A stretch of DNA of 64,000 bases from Alloascoidea africana (taxonomy: Eukaryota; Ascomycota; Alloascoideomycetes; Alloascoideales; Alloascoideaceae), in contig JAKTTT010000054.1 of NCBI GenBank assembly GCA_030581615.1, forward strand, positions 78,902-142,901, in the 5' to 3' direction. Shown one piece after another: positions 21,810-31,090 of this stretch (its first letter is position 1; every line of letters begins with the position of its first letter). Position numbers and translations under genes: made by a program. Below the pieces are notes generated by a model. It had not been told where the DNA came from, searched no databases, and saw only the letters and a program-made list of their open reading frames with translations.

Positions 21810-22325
21810 TTCTTCTGCCAATGTCTTTAAATCCAATGAAACCCTGCAGGAAGCTTTGGTTAAAACCCACACATAATGGCAACAATTGTTATCGTTTTCC
21901 GACGGTATTTCGACGACTCTTTACCTGGTTTTGAAATTTGGGTTTCCACATAGCGCAGCTAAGCTTGACGATTCACCTTCAAAAATATCAAAACACCAGA
22001 ATTGTTATGGCATGGGGTGAGATCCCTTGCCTATTGAACATGGTCAAGGATGATGAAGAAAGAATTGGGAACGCTATAAAAGCTTCTCTGGACAGCCAAG
22101 TATCAGAATTGAAAAAAAAAGGAATCAAACAGGCACCAAGAGGAACACAATTTTTGTGATGAGTGAAACATAGACGTTGGAGGAAGCCATGACAGCACTA
22201 ACCGCGTCAAGATTATCAAGTATTTTGACAAAGACAGGGAAGGTATCAAATGGGTCAACAGAATGCCCACAACAACATATCCATCAGATCTGTCTGTCTT
22301 GGTTTGGCATATTTAGCGGAAACGG
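21810..22325 (+). pseudogene. Decayed Tc1/mariner-like (DDE) transposase
   Basis: Ordered fragments in different frames match the Tc1/mariner core. At 21877-21909 WQQLLSFSDGI resembles the W-x-x-V-x-F-S-D-E first-aspartate block. At 21990-22010 IVMAWGEI resembles the V-M-V-W-G-x-I strand. At 22167-22320 DVGGSHDSTNRVKIIKYF, then REGIKWVNRMPTTTYPSDLS and VLVWHI, resembles the D-x-x-x-x-H block followed by G-I-x-x-x-x-W-P-x-x-S-P-D-L-x-P-I-E-x-x-W-H. Stops at 22164 and elsewhere, plus frame changes, show that it is dead. No terminal inverted repeats were identified. Confidence 0.45.
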
Positions 22326-22697
22326 TAAAGCTATTCATATCAGACTTGGCTCAGCCTTTCTCAATTGTTGGTTCTCATTAATTTTTGTATAAACCCTAAA
22401 AAACACATCATGCTAATCGTTACAATCCTCACTTTCAGATGCATCACAATGAACCCATTCAGCAAAATCAATTATCAATTGAATAAACGCCCATCTTATT
22501 CTCAACCAACGCAACCCTTATCAAGACAGTCTTACAAGTTCAATTACTATCAGAGATCAAGCTTTAGAGCCGTTTTATCCTTTTCCGGGATAAAACTCCA
22601 AAACAAAACTAGATTCTGTCAACCCTTACAACTCTAGAAATATGAATAACAACAACCAAAAGATCAGTTTAGAAAAAAAAAAAGGTGTACTCTTTTA
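22326..22697. other. Intergenic 3' of the MATE gene
   Basis: A 62-codon plus-strand frame from ATG 22450 (MNPFSKINYQLNK...) is open to 22637 but has no recognisable domain, and I do not call it a gene. The A-run at 22673-22683 and following sequence are likely the 3' end of the minus-strand transporter. Confidence 0.4.
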
Positions 22698-24317
22698 TTA
22701 TTGTTGAGTCGTCGTGTCTTCGGACTCCAATCTTGTTGCAGTTGTCTGGGTAATCATCTGCCAATCTGATTTTATCAAGAAATAGAATTCACCAACGGTA
22801 ACGGATAAGATTCCTGCTGAGATTCCTAACCATAGACCACGAACCCCTAGATCAGCTTTAAAAGCGAGCCAAAACGCAATTGGCAATCCCACAGCATAGT
22901 AAGCCACGAGGTTAAGAATCCCGCCGATCTTCTGGCGGCCCTGGCCACGAAGAATGCCCGCCATGACGATGTTGGGGCAGTCGAAGGACTGGTTAAGAGC
23001 GGTGATGGGGAGCACGGAGATGAGGATGAAGGTGACCTGGGGGTCTGTGGTGAAGGCAGCAGCGATCTGCCTTTTCAGCAGAAACACGGTCGAGGCGAGC
23101 AGCAGCGAGAGCAGCAGCGAGAGTCGCAAGGCTGCTCGACAAGTCGCGATGGCGCGTTTCGGGCTCGCGCGGCCCAGATACTGGGCGATTCGCGTGGAGG
23201 CTGCGATGCTGGAGGCCAGGGGCACCTGGAAGATGAGGCCCGAGAGGCTTGAGATGACGGCCTGGGCTGCCAGGGCAGAGGTTCCGAAGCGGGCGGCCGC
23301 GATCGTGAGCACCTCGAAGGCCAGGTTCTCTGCCTCGACCATCACGATGCCCGGGACCGCGAGCTCGAGCAGCGGGCCCCAGCGGCGGAGGGCCGCGGCG
23401 ACGTCCAGGCCCGTCCAGCACTGGTGGCCGTCCACGAACACGGTGTAGGCCAGCAGCAGCGCGGCCATCAGCCAGTGGACCGCGACGGTGCTGACGGCCG
23501 CGCCCGTGTAGCCCACGGCGAAGCGAGGGCTCCACACGAGCAGGTAGGTCAGGGCGACGTTGATCGGCGCGGCCACGGCGAGCACCCAGGTCCCGGCGGC
23601 GAAGATGCCCTGGGCCTGGAGAAAGCGCTTGGCCGTGTCGAACGCGATGAAGCCCGGGGCCGCGAAGGAGAGAATCCGCAGGTAGCGAACCGTCAGGTCC
23701 ACGAGCTGGGGGTCCTCCAGCCCAGGGTCCTCCAGGACCACGAGCGAGAGCAGCGGGCCCGCGTTCCACCAGAGCACGGCCAGCGGAACGAACAGAGCCA
23801 GCAGCATCGCGAAGCCGCGCTGGACGAAAACACAGACCAGTCGCCGGTCGCCGGCCCCGAAGGCTTGCGGGCACACCGTGTCGAGACAGGTGCCCATGCC
23901 CATGAACAGCGACGAGCCCGTGAGGTTGAACGTCAGCGAGGCCAGCGACACGGCCCCCACGTACTGCTCGCCCAGCCGGCTCACGGAGAAGATGGCCGTG
24001 AAGGATAGGGAGTACTGGAGCAAGAAGCTCGCGATCAGCGGCACCGCGGTTTTGGAAAGGAATACAAACTCGTTGACCTCGTTGACCTCGAGCGACAGCT
24101 CGGGGTCGAGAGCCTCGGGGTCGTCCATGCTGGAGCTCCAGCTGGTCTGTTCGTTCTCGTTCTCATTCTCATCACTGGAGGTGGACCCAATTGTCTTGGA
24201 CTGGGAGATCGCCTGGAGCAGCCGTGTGCTCTCGCCTGGATCCACACCCTCGTCCATGGACTTCATCGCCGTGTTCACCTTCGCCTTCATCTTAGTCCGT
24301 CTGTCAGAGAACAGCAT
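22698..24317 (-). CDS. MATE-family multidrug/toxin efflux transporter
   Basis: A 539-residue multi-spanning membrane protein of the MATE family (cation-coupled antiporters of organic cations, drugs and conjugates; yeast relatives are Erc1 and YDR338C). After an acidic cytosolic N-terminus of about 85 residues it shows the MATE hallmarks: LSKTAVPLIASFLLQYSL, GMGTCLDTVCPQAFGAGDRR, VPGIVMVEAENLAFEVLTIAAARFG, ALAAQAVISSLSGLIFQVPLASSIAASTRIAQYLG and GILRGQGRQKIGGILNLVAYYAVGLPI. About 12 hydrophobic segments are visible. Base composition is striking: the 5' four-fifths (about 22930-24317) is very GC-rich and uses CTG, GCC and CGG heavily, while the 3' end and both flanks are AT-rich. A paralogue lies at 55493-57427. 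Confidence 0.92.
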   Translation of the reverse strand: MLFSDRRTKMKAKVNTAMKSMDEGVDPGESTRLLQAISQSKTIGSTSSDENENENEQTSWSSSMDDPEALDPELSLEVNEVNEFVFLSKTAVPLIASFLLQYSLSFTAIFSVSRLGEQYVGAVSLASLTFNLTGSSLFMGMGTCLDTVCPQAFGAGDRRLVCVFVQRGFAMLLALFVPLAVLWWNAGPLLSLVVLEDPGLEDPQLVDLTVRYLRILSFAAPGFIAFDTAKRFLQAQGIFAAGTWVLAVAAPINVALTYLLVWSPRFAVGYTGAAVSTVAVHWLMAALLLAYTVFVDGHQCWTGLDVAAALRRWGPLLELAVPGIVMVEAENLAFEVLTIAAARFGTSALAAQAVISSLSGLIFQVPLASSIAASTRIAQYLGRASPKRAIATCRAALRLSLLLSLLLASTVFLLKRQIAAAFTTDPQVTFILISVLPITALNQSFDCPNIVMAGILRGQGRQKIGGILNLVAYYAVGLPIAFWLAFKADLGVRGLWLGISAGILSVTVGEFYFLIKSDWQMITQTTATRLESEDTTTQQ

Positions 24318-24501
24318 CCCTTGGAGACCCCATAGAGCAGATATCTACAATATATACAATCCAATAGTGCAAAAAATACAGAAAACGCGGAATTTTTGCC
24401 CAATCTGAAAAGGGGTTACCCGGACACAGAAACCTCTTGCTTGATTAATACATCCATCTTTTGTATTCTATTCTCTTTCCTCCATCATATCATCATCATC
24501 A

Positions 24502-25746
24502 TCAGGCCAACCGCATCGACGGCCAGCTGCCCGGCGGCGGACGCGACGAATGCCGTCTGTCCAGAATCCCATACATCTCCATCAACTGGTAGTCCGATTC
24601 CAGCTCCGTCTCCGTGTCCGTGTCCCTATCCGTGTCGGTCTCACTTTCTTGGCTCCGCCGTACTATAACATGTCCTCTACTGCCTCGTTGACCCCCCGAT
24701 ACTGATACCTCTGCCTCTTCAATCTCTTCATTAATCTCTGACCGTCCCCGTTCATCCCCATCACCATAAGAAACCCGCATCGACGCTTCAAACTGCCGAT
24801 GCAAGTTTTCCAACTCGGGGTCCTGGTCAAAATCTTCCAATTCCTCCTCCTGACCCATTACTACCAACGACCCCGACCCCGATTCTGGCTCCGGCTCTTG
24901 CTCTGATTCTAACGAACCTTGACTACTTGCAAAATACATCGATGTATTGCGTTGTCGACATTTATTGCCCCCAATCTTGGTCTTAAAACAAACTCCTTTG
25001 AAAACCGTACCATGTGTAGAATGTACCCGATACAACTGTTCAGCATCTTTCCTTTCCCTCTTGATCTGTTCAACCTTGTGTTGATCTGTTTCAAACTCAA
25101 GTGCGATTTCTAAACATGCATCCACAATTTGCTTCACCTTTAAAAAAAATAAAAAAAAGTTCATGATTTCCCCAGATTATTATAAATCTTGTTCGTTTTA
25201 TTATCTTAGTGGGTAAGAAAGAAAAGAAAAAAAAAGGAATATGGGCCCAAAATAAATCTTGAAAAAAGGGTAGATCCTGGGAATATACCTATACATACTT
25301 TTATATTGTAAACAGGTTGTAATTCAAGTTCTGTTCTACACAGAGGACACGCCTTGGCTTTTTTCATCCATAACCAAATACACTAATAAAAAAAGGTTAA
25401 AAACTTCTTGTTTTTGTTTTTGTTTTTGTTTTGTTAAAAAGATGCCAAATTTATACCTCATAACAGAAAGTGTGGCCACAGGCGGTGATAAAAGGGGTAT
25501 ACAGCGGAGCAATACAGATGGGACAAACTATCGAATCCTGTGCCAGTTTCAGAACAAACTGTTTCTGCAATTTGGGAGCCTATGAATGAAAAGAGTTAGA
25601 AAGGACAACCCAAAGATCTCAAGTATAACAACTGAGAATAAAGAGTTATCTATAACACAAACCTTGGACAGAACCAGCGAGGACACCATGGCACTCTCAC
25701 AGGCAATACGGTCTATGGCCGGATCGTCTCCATTTTTATCTTCCAT
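24502..25746 (-). CDS. RING-finger protein, probable E3 ubiquitin ligase (4 exons)
   Basis: Exons are 25746-25663 (MEDKNGDDPAIDRIACESAM...), 25579-25457, 25382-25299 and 25137-24502, for 308 residues. The RING is split over exons 2 and 3: CPICIAPLYTPFITACGHTFCYE joined to CIWLWMKKAKACPLC. This has all eight zinc ligands in the C3HC4 order C-x2-C...C-x-H-x2-C-x2-C...C-x2-C. After the RING comes a helical segment (VKQIVDACLEIALEFETDQHKVEQIKRERKDAEQLY). The tail is acidic and Ser/Thr-rich with a TDTDRDTDTETE run. I cannot assign an orthologue or substrate. It is divergent with the NIPA-type gene, with 174 bp between starts. Confidence 0.82.
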
Positions 25747-25920
25747 TTGTTCGTCGCAAAAAAACGTATTTGCGGTGAAAATGGACCGGAAAGAAAGTTG
25801 AGAGGAAGAGGAAAGAAACAACACACGCTTTTGTGCAAGTGGTCTCCAACATCCTCCAGCCAGATCCTCCTCGTACTTCGTACCTTCGTACCTTCGTTCC
25901 TCGCACACTCGCACCAACAA

Positions 25921-27150
25921 ATGCTCGAGGACAAATACATAGGGCTGGCCCTGGCCATGAGCAGCTCGCTCGCCATTGGCACCAGCTTCATCATCACGAA
26001 AAAGGGCCTGCTGGATGCCTCCAACAGACAGGGCTTTGAAGGAGAAGGCTTCGAGTATCTTAAAAACCCCATCTGGTGGGCTGGAATCATCACCATGGCC
26101 CTGGGCGAGGTCGCCAACTTCGCCGCCTACACGTTCGCCCCGGCCATCCTCGTCACGCCGCTGGGCGCCCTCAGCGTCATCATCGGCGCCGTGCTGGCCT
26201 CGGTGTTTCTCAAAGAGCAGCTGGGCACCTTGGGGAAGATGGGCTGTGCCATCTGCCTCATGGGCTCCGTCATCATCGTGCTCCACGCTCCCCCGGACAA
26301 GGACATCCAGACCGTCGACGAGATCCTGGACTACGCGGTGAGCCCGGGCTTTCTGGCCTATGTGCTGCTCGTGGGAGTGTTTTCCATCGTCATGATATAC
26401 AAGTTGGCGCCCCAGTACGGCCAACTCAACCCACTGGTCTACATCTCCATCTGCTCCACCGTGGGCTCCGTGTCCGTCATGTCCATAAAGGCCTTTGGCA
26501 TCGCCTTGAAGCTGACAATCGGCGGGAACAACCAGTTTACCCATCCTTCAACCTATGTCTTTATGATTGTCGTCGTTGTGTGCATCCTGACCCAGATGAA
26601 CTACTTCAACAAGGCCCTCGACCAGTTCGATACATCCATCGTGAACCCACTGTACTATGTCACCTTCACCACCTTCACCCTAATCGCCTCGTTCATCCTG
26701 TTCAGAGGCTTCAACACCTCCAGTGCAGTCGACATCATCTCGTTATTGCTCGGGTTTGTCATAATTTTCTCCGGAGTCTATCTCCTCAACATTTCCAGAC
26801 ATGATGACCGCGATGGTAGGTCTATATTACCTAACAAGGACATTGGGTCAATCCCTCTTGATAACGGCGTCGGTGGTGGGGTCCAAATGAGAAGAAGTCT
26901 ATCGTTATCAATACGGAGCGATAGTTCAAGAGACGATTATTCTCGTGAAGGTTTGTTTGATTATGATGAACTGGACGAACAACAACATAATGATGATTCT
27001 TATCAACAACAACCCATTCGAATGACGAGAGTACGACCGGGCCAATCTTCTCGAATAAGTGAGGAATCATCTCATCAACATCAACATCAACAACAACAAC
27101 AACTTCTTAGAAAATCTTTTAGTCGAACCCATCAATCAAGAGTTGCATAG
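25921..27150 (+). CDS. NIPA-type magnesium transporter family protein
   Basis: The 409-residue single-exon product belongs to the NIPA/DUF803 family of membrane proteins implicated in Mg2+ transport. I start at ATG 25921 (MLEDKYIGLALAMSSSLAIG), which begins the first membrane helix. Family blocks are GTSFIITKKGLL, NPIWWAGIITMALGEVANFAAY, PAILVTPLGALSVIIGAVLAS, FLKEQLGTLGKMGCAICLMGSVIIVLHAP, NPLVYISICSTVGSVSVMSIKAFG, NYFNKALDQFDTSIVNPLYYV and ASFILFRGF. Nine hydrophobic segments are visible. The cytosolic tail after about residue 295 is Ser/Gln/His-rich and coded by AT-rich DNA, unlike the GC-rich membrane part. Confidence 0.88.
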   Translation: MLEDKYIGLALAMSSSLAIGTSFIITKKGLLDASNRQGFEGEGFEYLKNPIWWAGIITMALGEVANFAAYTFAPAILVTPLGALSVIIGAVLASVFLKEQLGTLGKMGCAICLMGSVIIVLHAPPDKDIQTVDEILDYAVSPGFLAYVLLVGVFSIVMIYKLAPQYGQLNPLVYISICSTVGSVSVMSIKAFGIALKLTIGGNNQFTHPSTYVFMIVVVVCILTQMNYFNKALDQFDTSIVNPLYYVTFTTFTLIASFILFRGFNTSSAVDIISLLLGFVIIFSGVYLLNISRHDDRDGRSILPNKDIGSIPLDNGVGGGVQMRRSLSLSIRSDSSRDDYSREGLFDYDELDEQQHNDDSYQQQPIRMTRVRPGQSSRISEESSHQHQHQQQQQLLRKSFSRTHQSRVA

Positions 27151-27963
27151 CTCAACTCCATCTTTTACAACAGAAAAATATATACATATATATTTGGAAA
27201 TTAAAGACTCAATGGGATAAATCTGAGTCATTTCTAGATCGCAATCAATCGTCATATTCAGGTTATATTGTCGTTTTATATAAAGGGTTATATAGTATTG
27301 TTATCTTCCTCATCATCTTCTTCATCTTATATATAACATATAAATAAGTTTGTCTTTATTATATCACGAATTTCTTCTTTTGGATATTTTTGTTTTTCAT
27401 CCTTAAAGTACTCTCTTTTCACAACCACCAAAAAAATGACCATAAACCATCAAATGTCAAATTCTCCTTTTTTGTTTTGTTTTTGTTTTTGTTTGTTTTC
27501 AATATTAATAAAGATCAATGTTCTATTTCTGGTATAAAAAGCATGACTTGGTAGTAATTTTTCACAATTGCTCTTTCGGTGCGTTTTTGAGTCCAAAAAG
27601 GGAGTATCTATACTCGAAATTGAAAGAACCCATTCTGCGATTTTTTAAAAAAAATTGGTATATATTTGTAAGGGTGTATGTATCATGATAGTCTCTACCA
27701 CAACTCTTTTTTTCTTCTTCCAGTAAAAACAAATGGGACAATATACGTTTCCGTATATGCCACACCTTCTCAAAGAAGACCGTTTGGTAAAAACCGTGTT
27801 ACCTTGTCGTTGAGGGTTTGGTTAATCGAATATCTAGGCACATACCATTCCCGCTGGATTGTGTAGAAACAAAAAACTGTACAAAAAAATGTGTGGGATA
27901 TAAGATCTCTTGGTAGATGATGCTCAGACTCTCACATCCTCCACCCACGGTCGGGCTCCGTGC
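27151..27963. other. Convergent 3' region between the NIPA gene and PFA3
   Basis: About 810 bp of AT-rich sequence between two converging stop codons, with long TTTTTG runs near 27470-27495. No gene is recognisable. It presumably contains both 3' ends. Confidence 0.5.
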
Positions 27964-29307
27964 TCATAACCTGTCCGGGTTTGCAAGGCCCTGTTTCTCC
28001 GTTCCTCGTCTGTCTCCACGGGCAAAGACCCGTTGGTAAACCTCCTCGTTGACGGGAAACCAAGTGCCATCCTCGTTTTTAGCGGCACGCCGGGGGATGG
28101 GGAGAAGCCACTCGGCCCAGGTCTTACCCATGACCAGCTCCCAGTTCTGGCGGTATCCAAGGTCAAACACATTCCCCACAGACTTTGACGTTGTGGGTTG
28201 TGAGAACTGGGAGCTGTTCTGTAGTATTTCCGCCTTGTACCTGACGTCCTCCATGCTTTCCAGCGTAGTCAGGTTTTGTAGCAATAGCCATGTTGAATGC
28301 GATGCGTAGAGTAAAAAACCTAAGAAGATTCCAATCGAGAGGACAAAATTGCATAAGATCGCAATAAAGATGACCAACTTTTCTTTATGCTTTCCACTTT
28401 TGACAAAGCCTATAATAGTCACAAGGAATGAGATGGAGCATAGGAGAGCGTATACCACCACATACCATAGAAACTGGATGAAGAACTTTTTGTTGTGGAA
28501 GCCTATACAATTTCCGAACAAGTGATTGTGATGATCCATTTGTAGCACACAGTGGCCACAGCTCGAACAGTGATGTGTTCTGTCGGGCTTCCAGCACTTG
28601 CACTCTGTACAGTAGCGAAATCGGCCATTATCCTTTGAAGTGATTCCAGTTTTTATTTGTCTTGGGACTGGTGGTAGAACCCAGGTTTCGTGGCCATCAT
28701 TGTTACCAGTATCGTTCTCCTCATACTCACGCTCAAATATGCCAGCAAAGCCTTCTAGATCTAGAGGACTTCCCGGATCCTGGCATACAGTTAGATAGAA
28801 GATGATGCTCAGTAGTGCAAATCCTATTCCTGCGGGTGCTAGAATGGAGCCTGTCAAGCCATCAAAATGTCCAACACAGACATGGAAAATGAGCATGGTG
28901 CATGTGTTAAAGTTTATCATTATGCAATTAAACCTTAAAATCAGCAAGCGCATAAACCTCTTTGGTCTTCGAGATATCTTGGACTCTTTGTGTTCGCGTG
29001 CTTTCACTCTTATTCGTACCAGTCTACTACGGCCACCGCTGGGGGCCAAAGCCCATGCGTTTCGCTGGAGGGCCTGATGAAGGGACCCTAGCTGGCTTGT
29101 GTTGGAGTCTCCAGACTCGATCTCGGAATGTGTCACAAGAGGAGCGGTGGTGGCTGTTATGGTCTGCTGGGGGGACGAACGCAGAGCTACTCTGGGATCC
29201 AGGGTGACGTAGCCAGCCCGTAGAAGCTGACTGTGGGCCTGTGCCTCCAGGTCCATATCCATATCCATATCCGTATCTAGACTGGGATTGCTCGTGTGGG
29301 TGGCCAT
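27964..29307 (-). CDS. PFA3: Pfa3-type DHHC protein with catalytic Cys replaced (DHHN)
   Basis: Pfa3 is the vacuolar palmitoyltransferase of Vac8 in S. cerevisiae. This 447-residue protein has a long polar N-terminus, four hydrophobic helices, and the family C-terminus (SVGNVFDLGYRQNWELVMGKTWAEWLLPIP). The cysteine-rich domain is complete: FRYCTECKCWKPDRTHHCSSC, then GHCVLQ. However, the catalytic motif reads MDHHNHLFGNCIGF, where the family has DHHCPWxxNCIG. The catalytic cysteine codon is AAT (Asn), and the following Pro-Trp is His-Leu. All zinc ligands, including the NC of NCIG, are kept, and the frame continues normally, so a simple frameshift does not explain it. The protein is predicted to lack acyltransferase activity by the normal mechanism. 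The gene is divergent from CTK3. Confidence 0.85.
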   Translation of the reverse strand: MATHTSNPSLDTDMDMDMDLEAQAHSQLLRAGYVTLDPRVALRSSPQQTITATTAPLVTHSEIESGDSNTSQLGSLHQALQRNAWALAPSGGRSRLVRIRVKAREHKESKISRRPKRFMRLLILRFNCIMINFNTCTMLIFHVCVGHFDGLTGSILAPAGIGFALLSIIFYLTVCQDPGSPLDLEGFAGIFEREYEENDTGNNDGHETWVLPPVPRQIKTGITSKDNGRFRYCTECKCWKPDRTHHCSSCGHCVLQMDHHNHLFGNCIGFHNKKFFIQFLWYVVVYALLCSISFLVTIIGFVKSGKHKEKLVIFIAILCNFVLSIGIFLGFLLYASHSTWLLLQNLTTLESMEDVRYKAEILQNSSQFSQPTTSKSVGNVFDLGYRQNWELVMGKTWAEWLLPIPRRAAKNEDGTWFPVNEEVYQRVFARGDRRGTEKQGLANPDRL

Positions 29308-29687
29308 GCTGAGAGTGTACTACGATGCTAAATAGAGCTAACTGGAGAAGCAAAGTGGAAGGGCTCAGTCTCAGTGGGGCGGTCTTGTGATAAAAGGTGG
29401 AAAGTGGCGATGCACAGCGGTGGACACGTCGAACTAGGGAAGGCTATCACGAACGTGGTTGGACTAATGAACACGAAAGGAATAAGGGGTCAAAAGCAGG
29501 TACAGAGGAAGAACAACAGACTATATATAGTCCTACATATAGTAAATCTCAGCACGAAGAAGAAAAGAGCATGATCTCTTTCTAACACAAGCAAACAAAA
29601 TCGATTTGCTTAGGTAGGGTAACCACACAACACCACAGAACACACCTTGGTTTCAACCTTCTTTATATCTAAAACCACAAGTGATAA
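29308..29687. other. Divergent promoter region, PFA3/CTK3
   Basis: About 380 bp between two divergent starts. It includes a TATATATAG stretch near 29521-29531. No coding sequence is supported. Confidence 0.45.
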
Positions 29688-31090
29688 ATGGCAAGAGAGG
29701 AGAGACGAGTTCATCCTATGGATCCATTCGAAGCACGAATGCAGTTTACTCAACTGTTATACAAGTTATCTGCAATTACCCAATCCGATGAAAAAGTTGT
29801 GACGTTTGCACTTAAAAATTGTGATTTGGAAGAGGATTTGTTTTCATGTATATTGGAAGTTTTGGATAAGGTGAGAGAGAAACATAATTAAAAAAATGTT
29901 ATTGTTGTTTTTTTTTTATTTCAACAATCTAATTCTAATTTTTTTTTTTTTGTAGTCGACTCTAAATGCAAGATTAAACATTTTTTACTTTGTTGAGACT
30001 CTTGTTCAATCATTAAAACATATTACAAGTTCAAAATCATTTTCTAATGCTGTAATAAATTCTTTAAATATTACGACAAGTTCAAATTCAAATTCAAATT
30101 CAAATTCAAGTTCAAGTTCAACATCAACATCTTCAAATCTGGCGGAGAAAAAAGAAAAAGTCCCGTATTTGGAAAGTATTCTACGTGGGATGCCATTAAT
30201 TGTATCAAAAGTTGTACCTCGTGGTAGACACAGTCTTGTAAATTTGAAAAATACAGCTGATATTTTGGAAAAATTGGAGCAAATGCTTGATGTTGATAGT
30301 AAAGATTCACAAGACGAGTTTGAATATGTTTCAAATATTTTAGATACTGGTAAGAAGATTCCAGAGGAAGGTCAACCAGATGAGGATGAGGATGAGGATG
30401 AGGATAAGCATCGAAGGAAACATCGAAAGACAGATCAAGATGTTGTAGAGGAATCAACAGAAACGACACAAGAAGTAAATAAAGATGAACATCAAAAAAA
30501 ACATCAAAAGACGGATCATGATAGTTCAATTGGAGAGAAAGAACAAACAGATACAATACAAGATTTACCCAAAAAAGAAGATGATTTACCCCCACTCCCT
30601 GTCATGATAGACCTTGCAAAACTAAAGGGATTCGAAGGAGCTTGGAAAGTTTTAACAACAAGAAAACTTGAGGCTCATGAAGTATACCGGTCGAAACTTG
30701 TACATTTGAATGAAGATACAGGTGTAAATGATGGGGGTCGTGCCTCTGTTGGCAATTCAGATTCGAGTTCTGCAAATGTTGAATTGGTCCATACACTCAC
30801 AAAGGAACAAATTTTGAGACGCATGGAAGAGGATCGTGAAAGGGTATGCTTTTTCATGTTTACTGTTTACTCTTTTACAAATTCTAACATTTTTTTGTGT
30901 TTTTTTTTTTTAGAATAAACTATTGAAGCAAAGCATGTGGATAACAGAAAGTCCACAAACTGAGTTTGACAGATTATGGAAACAGATCAGTTCACCTTTA
31001 AATGATGCAGATTATATCCAATTTCGAGAATTATCAGAAACTGCTTCGTTAAGTTATCGAATACCAGATCATTATTACAACAAAGTGTAA
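29688..31090 (+). CDS. CTK3: CTD kinase I gamma subunit Ctk3, 3 exons
   Basis: Ctk3 pairs with the kinase Ctk1 and cyclin Ctk2 to phosphorylate Ser2 of the RNA polymerase II CTD. Exons are 29688-29870, 29956-30843 and 30914-31090, giving 415 residues. The N-terminal CID-like region begins MDPFEARMQFTQLLYKLSAITQSDEKVVTFALKNC and continues STLNARLNIFYFVETLV. The C-terminal Ctk3 motif crosses the second intron: RRMEEDRER joined to NKLLKQSMWITESPQTEFDRLW and a closing RELSETASLSYRIPD. Between them is an SN/S-rich low-complexity stretch near 30078-30130 and a Lys/Asp/Glu-rich linker, so the protein is longer than the S. cerevisiae one. Confidence 0.85.

Noticed and set aside
22993-24008. Long alternative-frame products (293 and 194 codons) over the MATE gene
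   Set aside because: They are Arg/Gly/Pro-rich products of GC-rich codons in the wrong frame; the MATE frame explains the region.
22698-24317. CUG reassigned to serine
   Set aside because: CTG codons are dense in the transmembrane helices of the MATE gene and at hydrophobic positions in ACH1, which fits leucine.
25549-26544. 331-codon minus-strand frame opposite the NIPA-type gene
   Set aside because: It is an antisense shadow. The plus strand carries clear membrane-protein motifs, and the RING gene exons use other frames at its right end.
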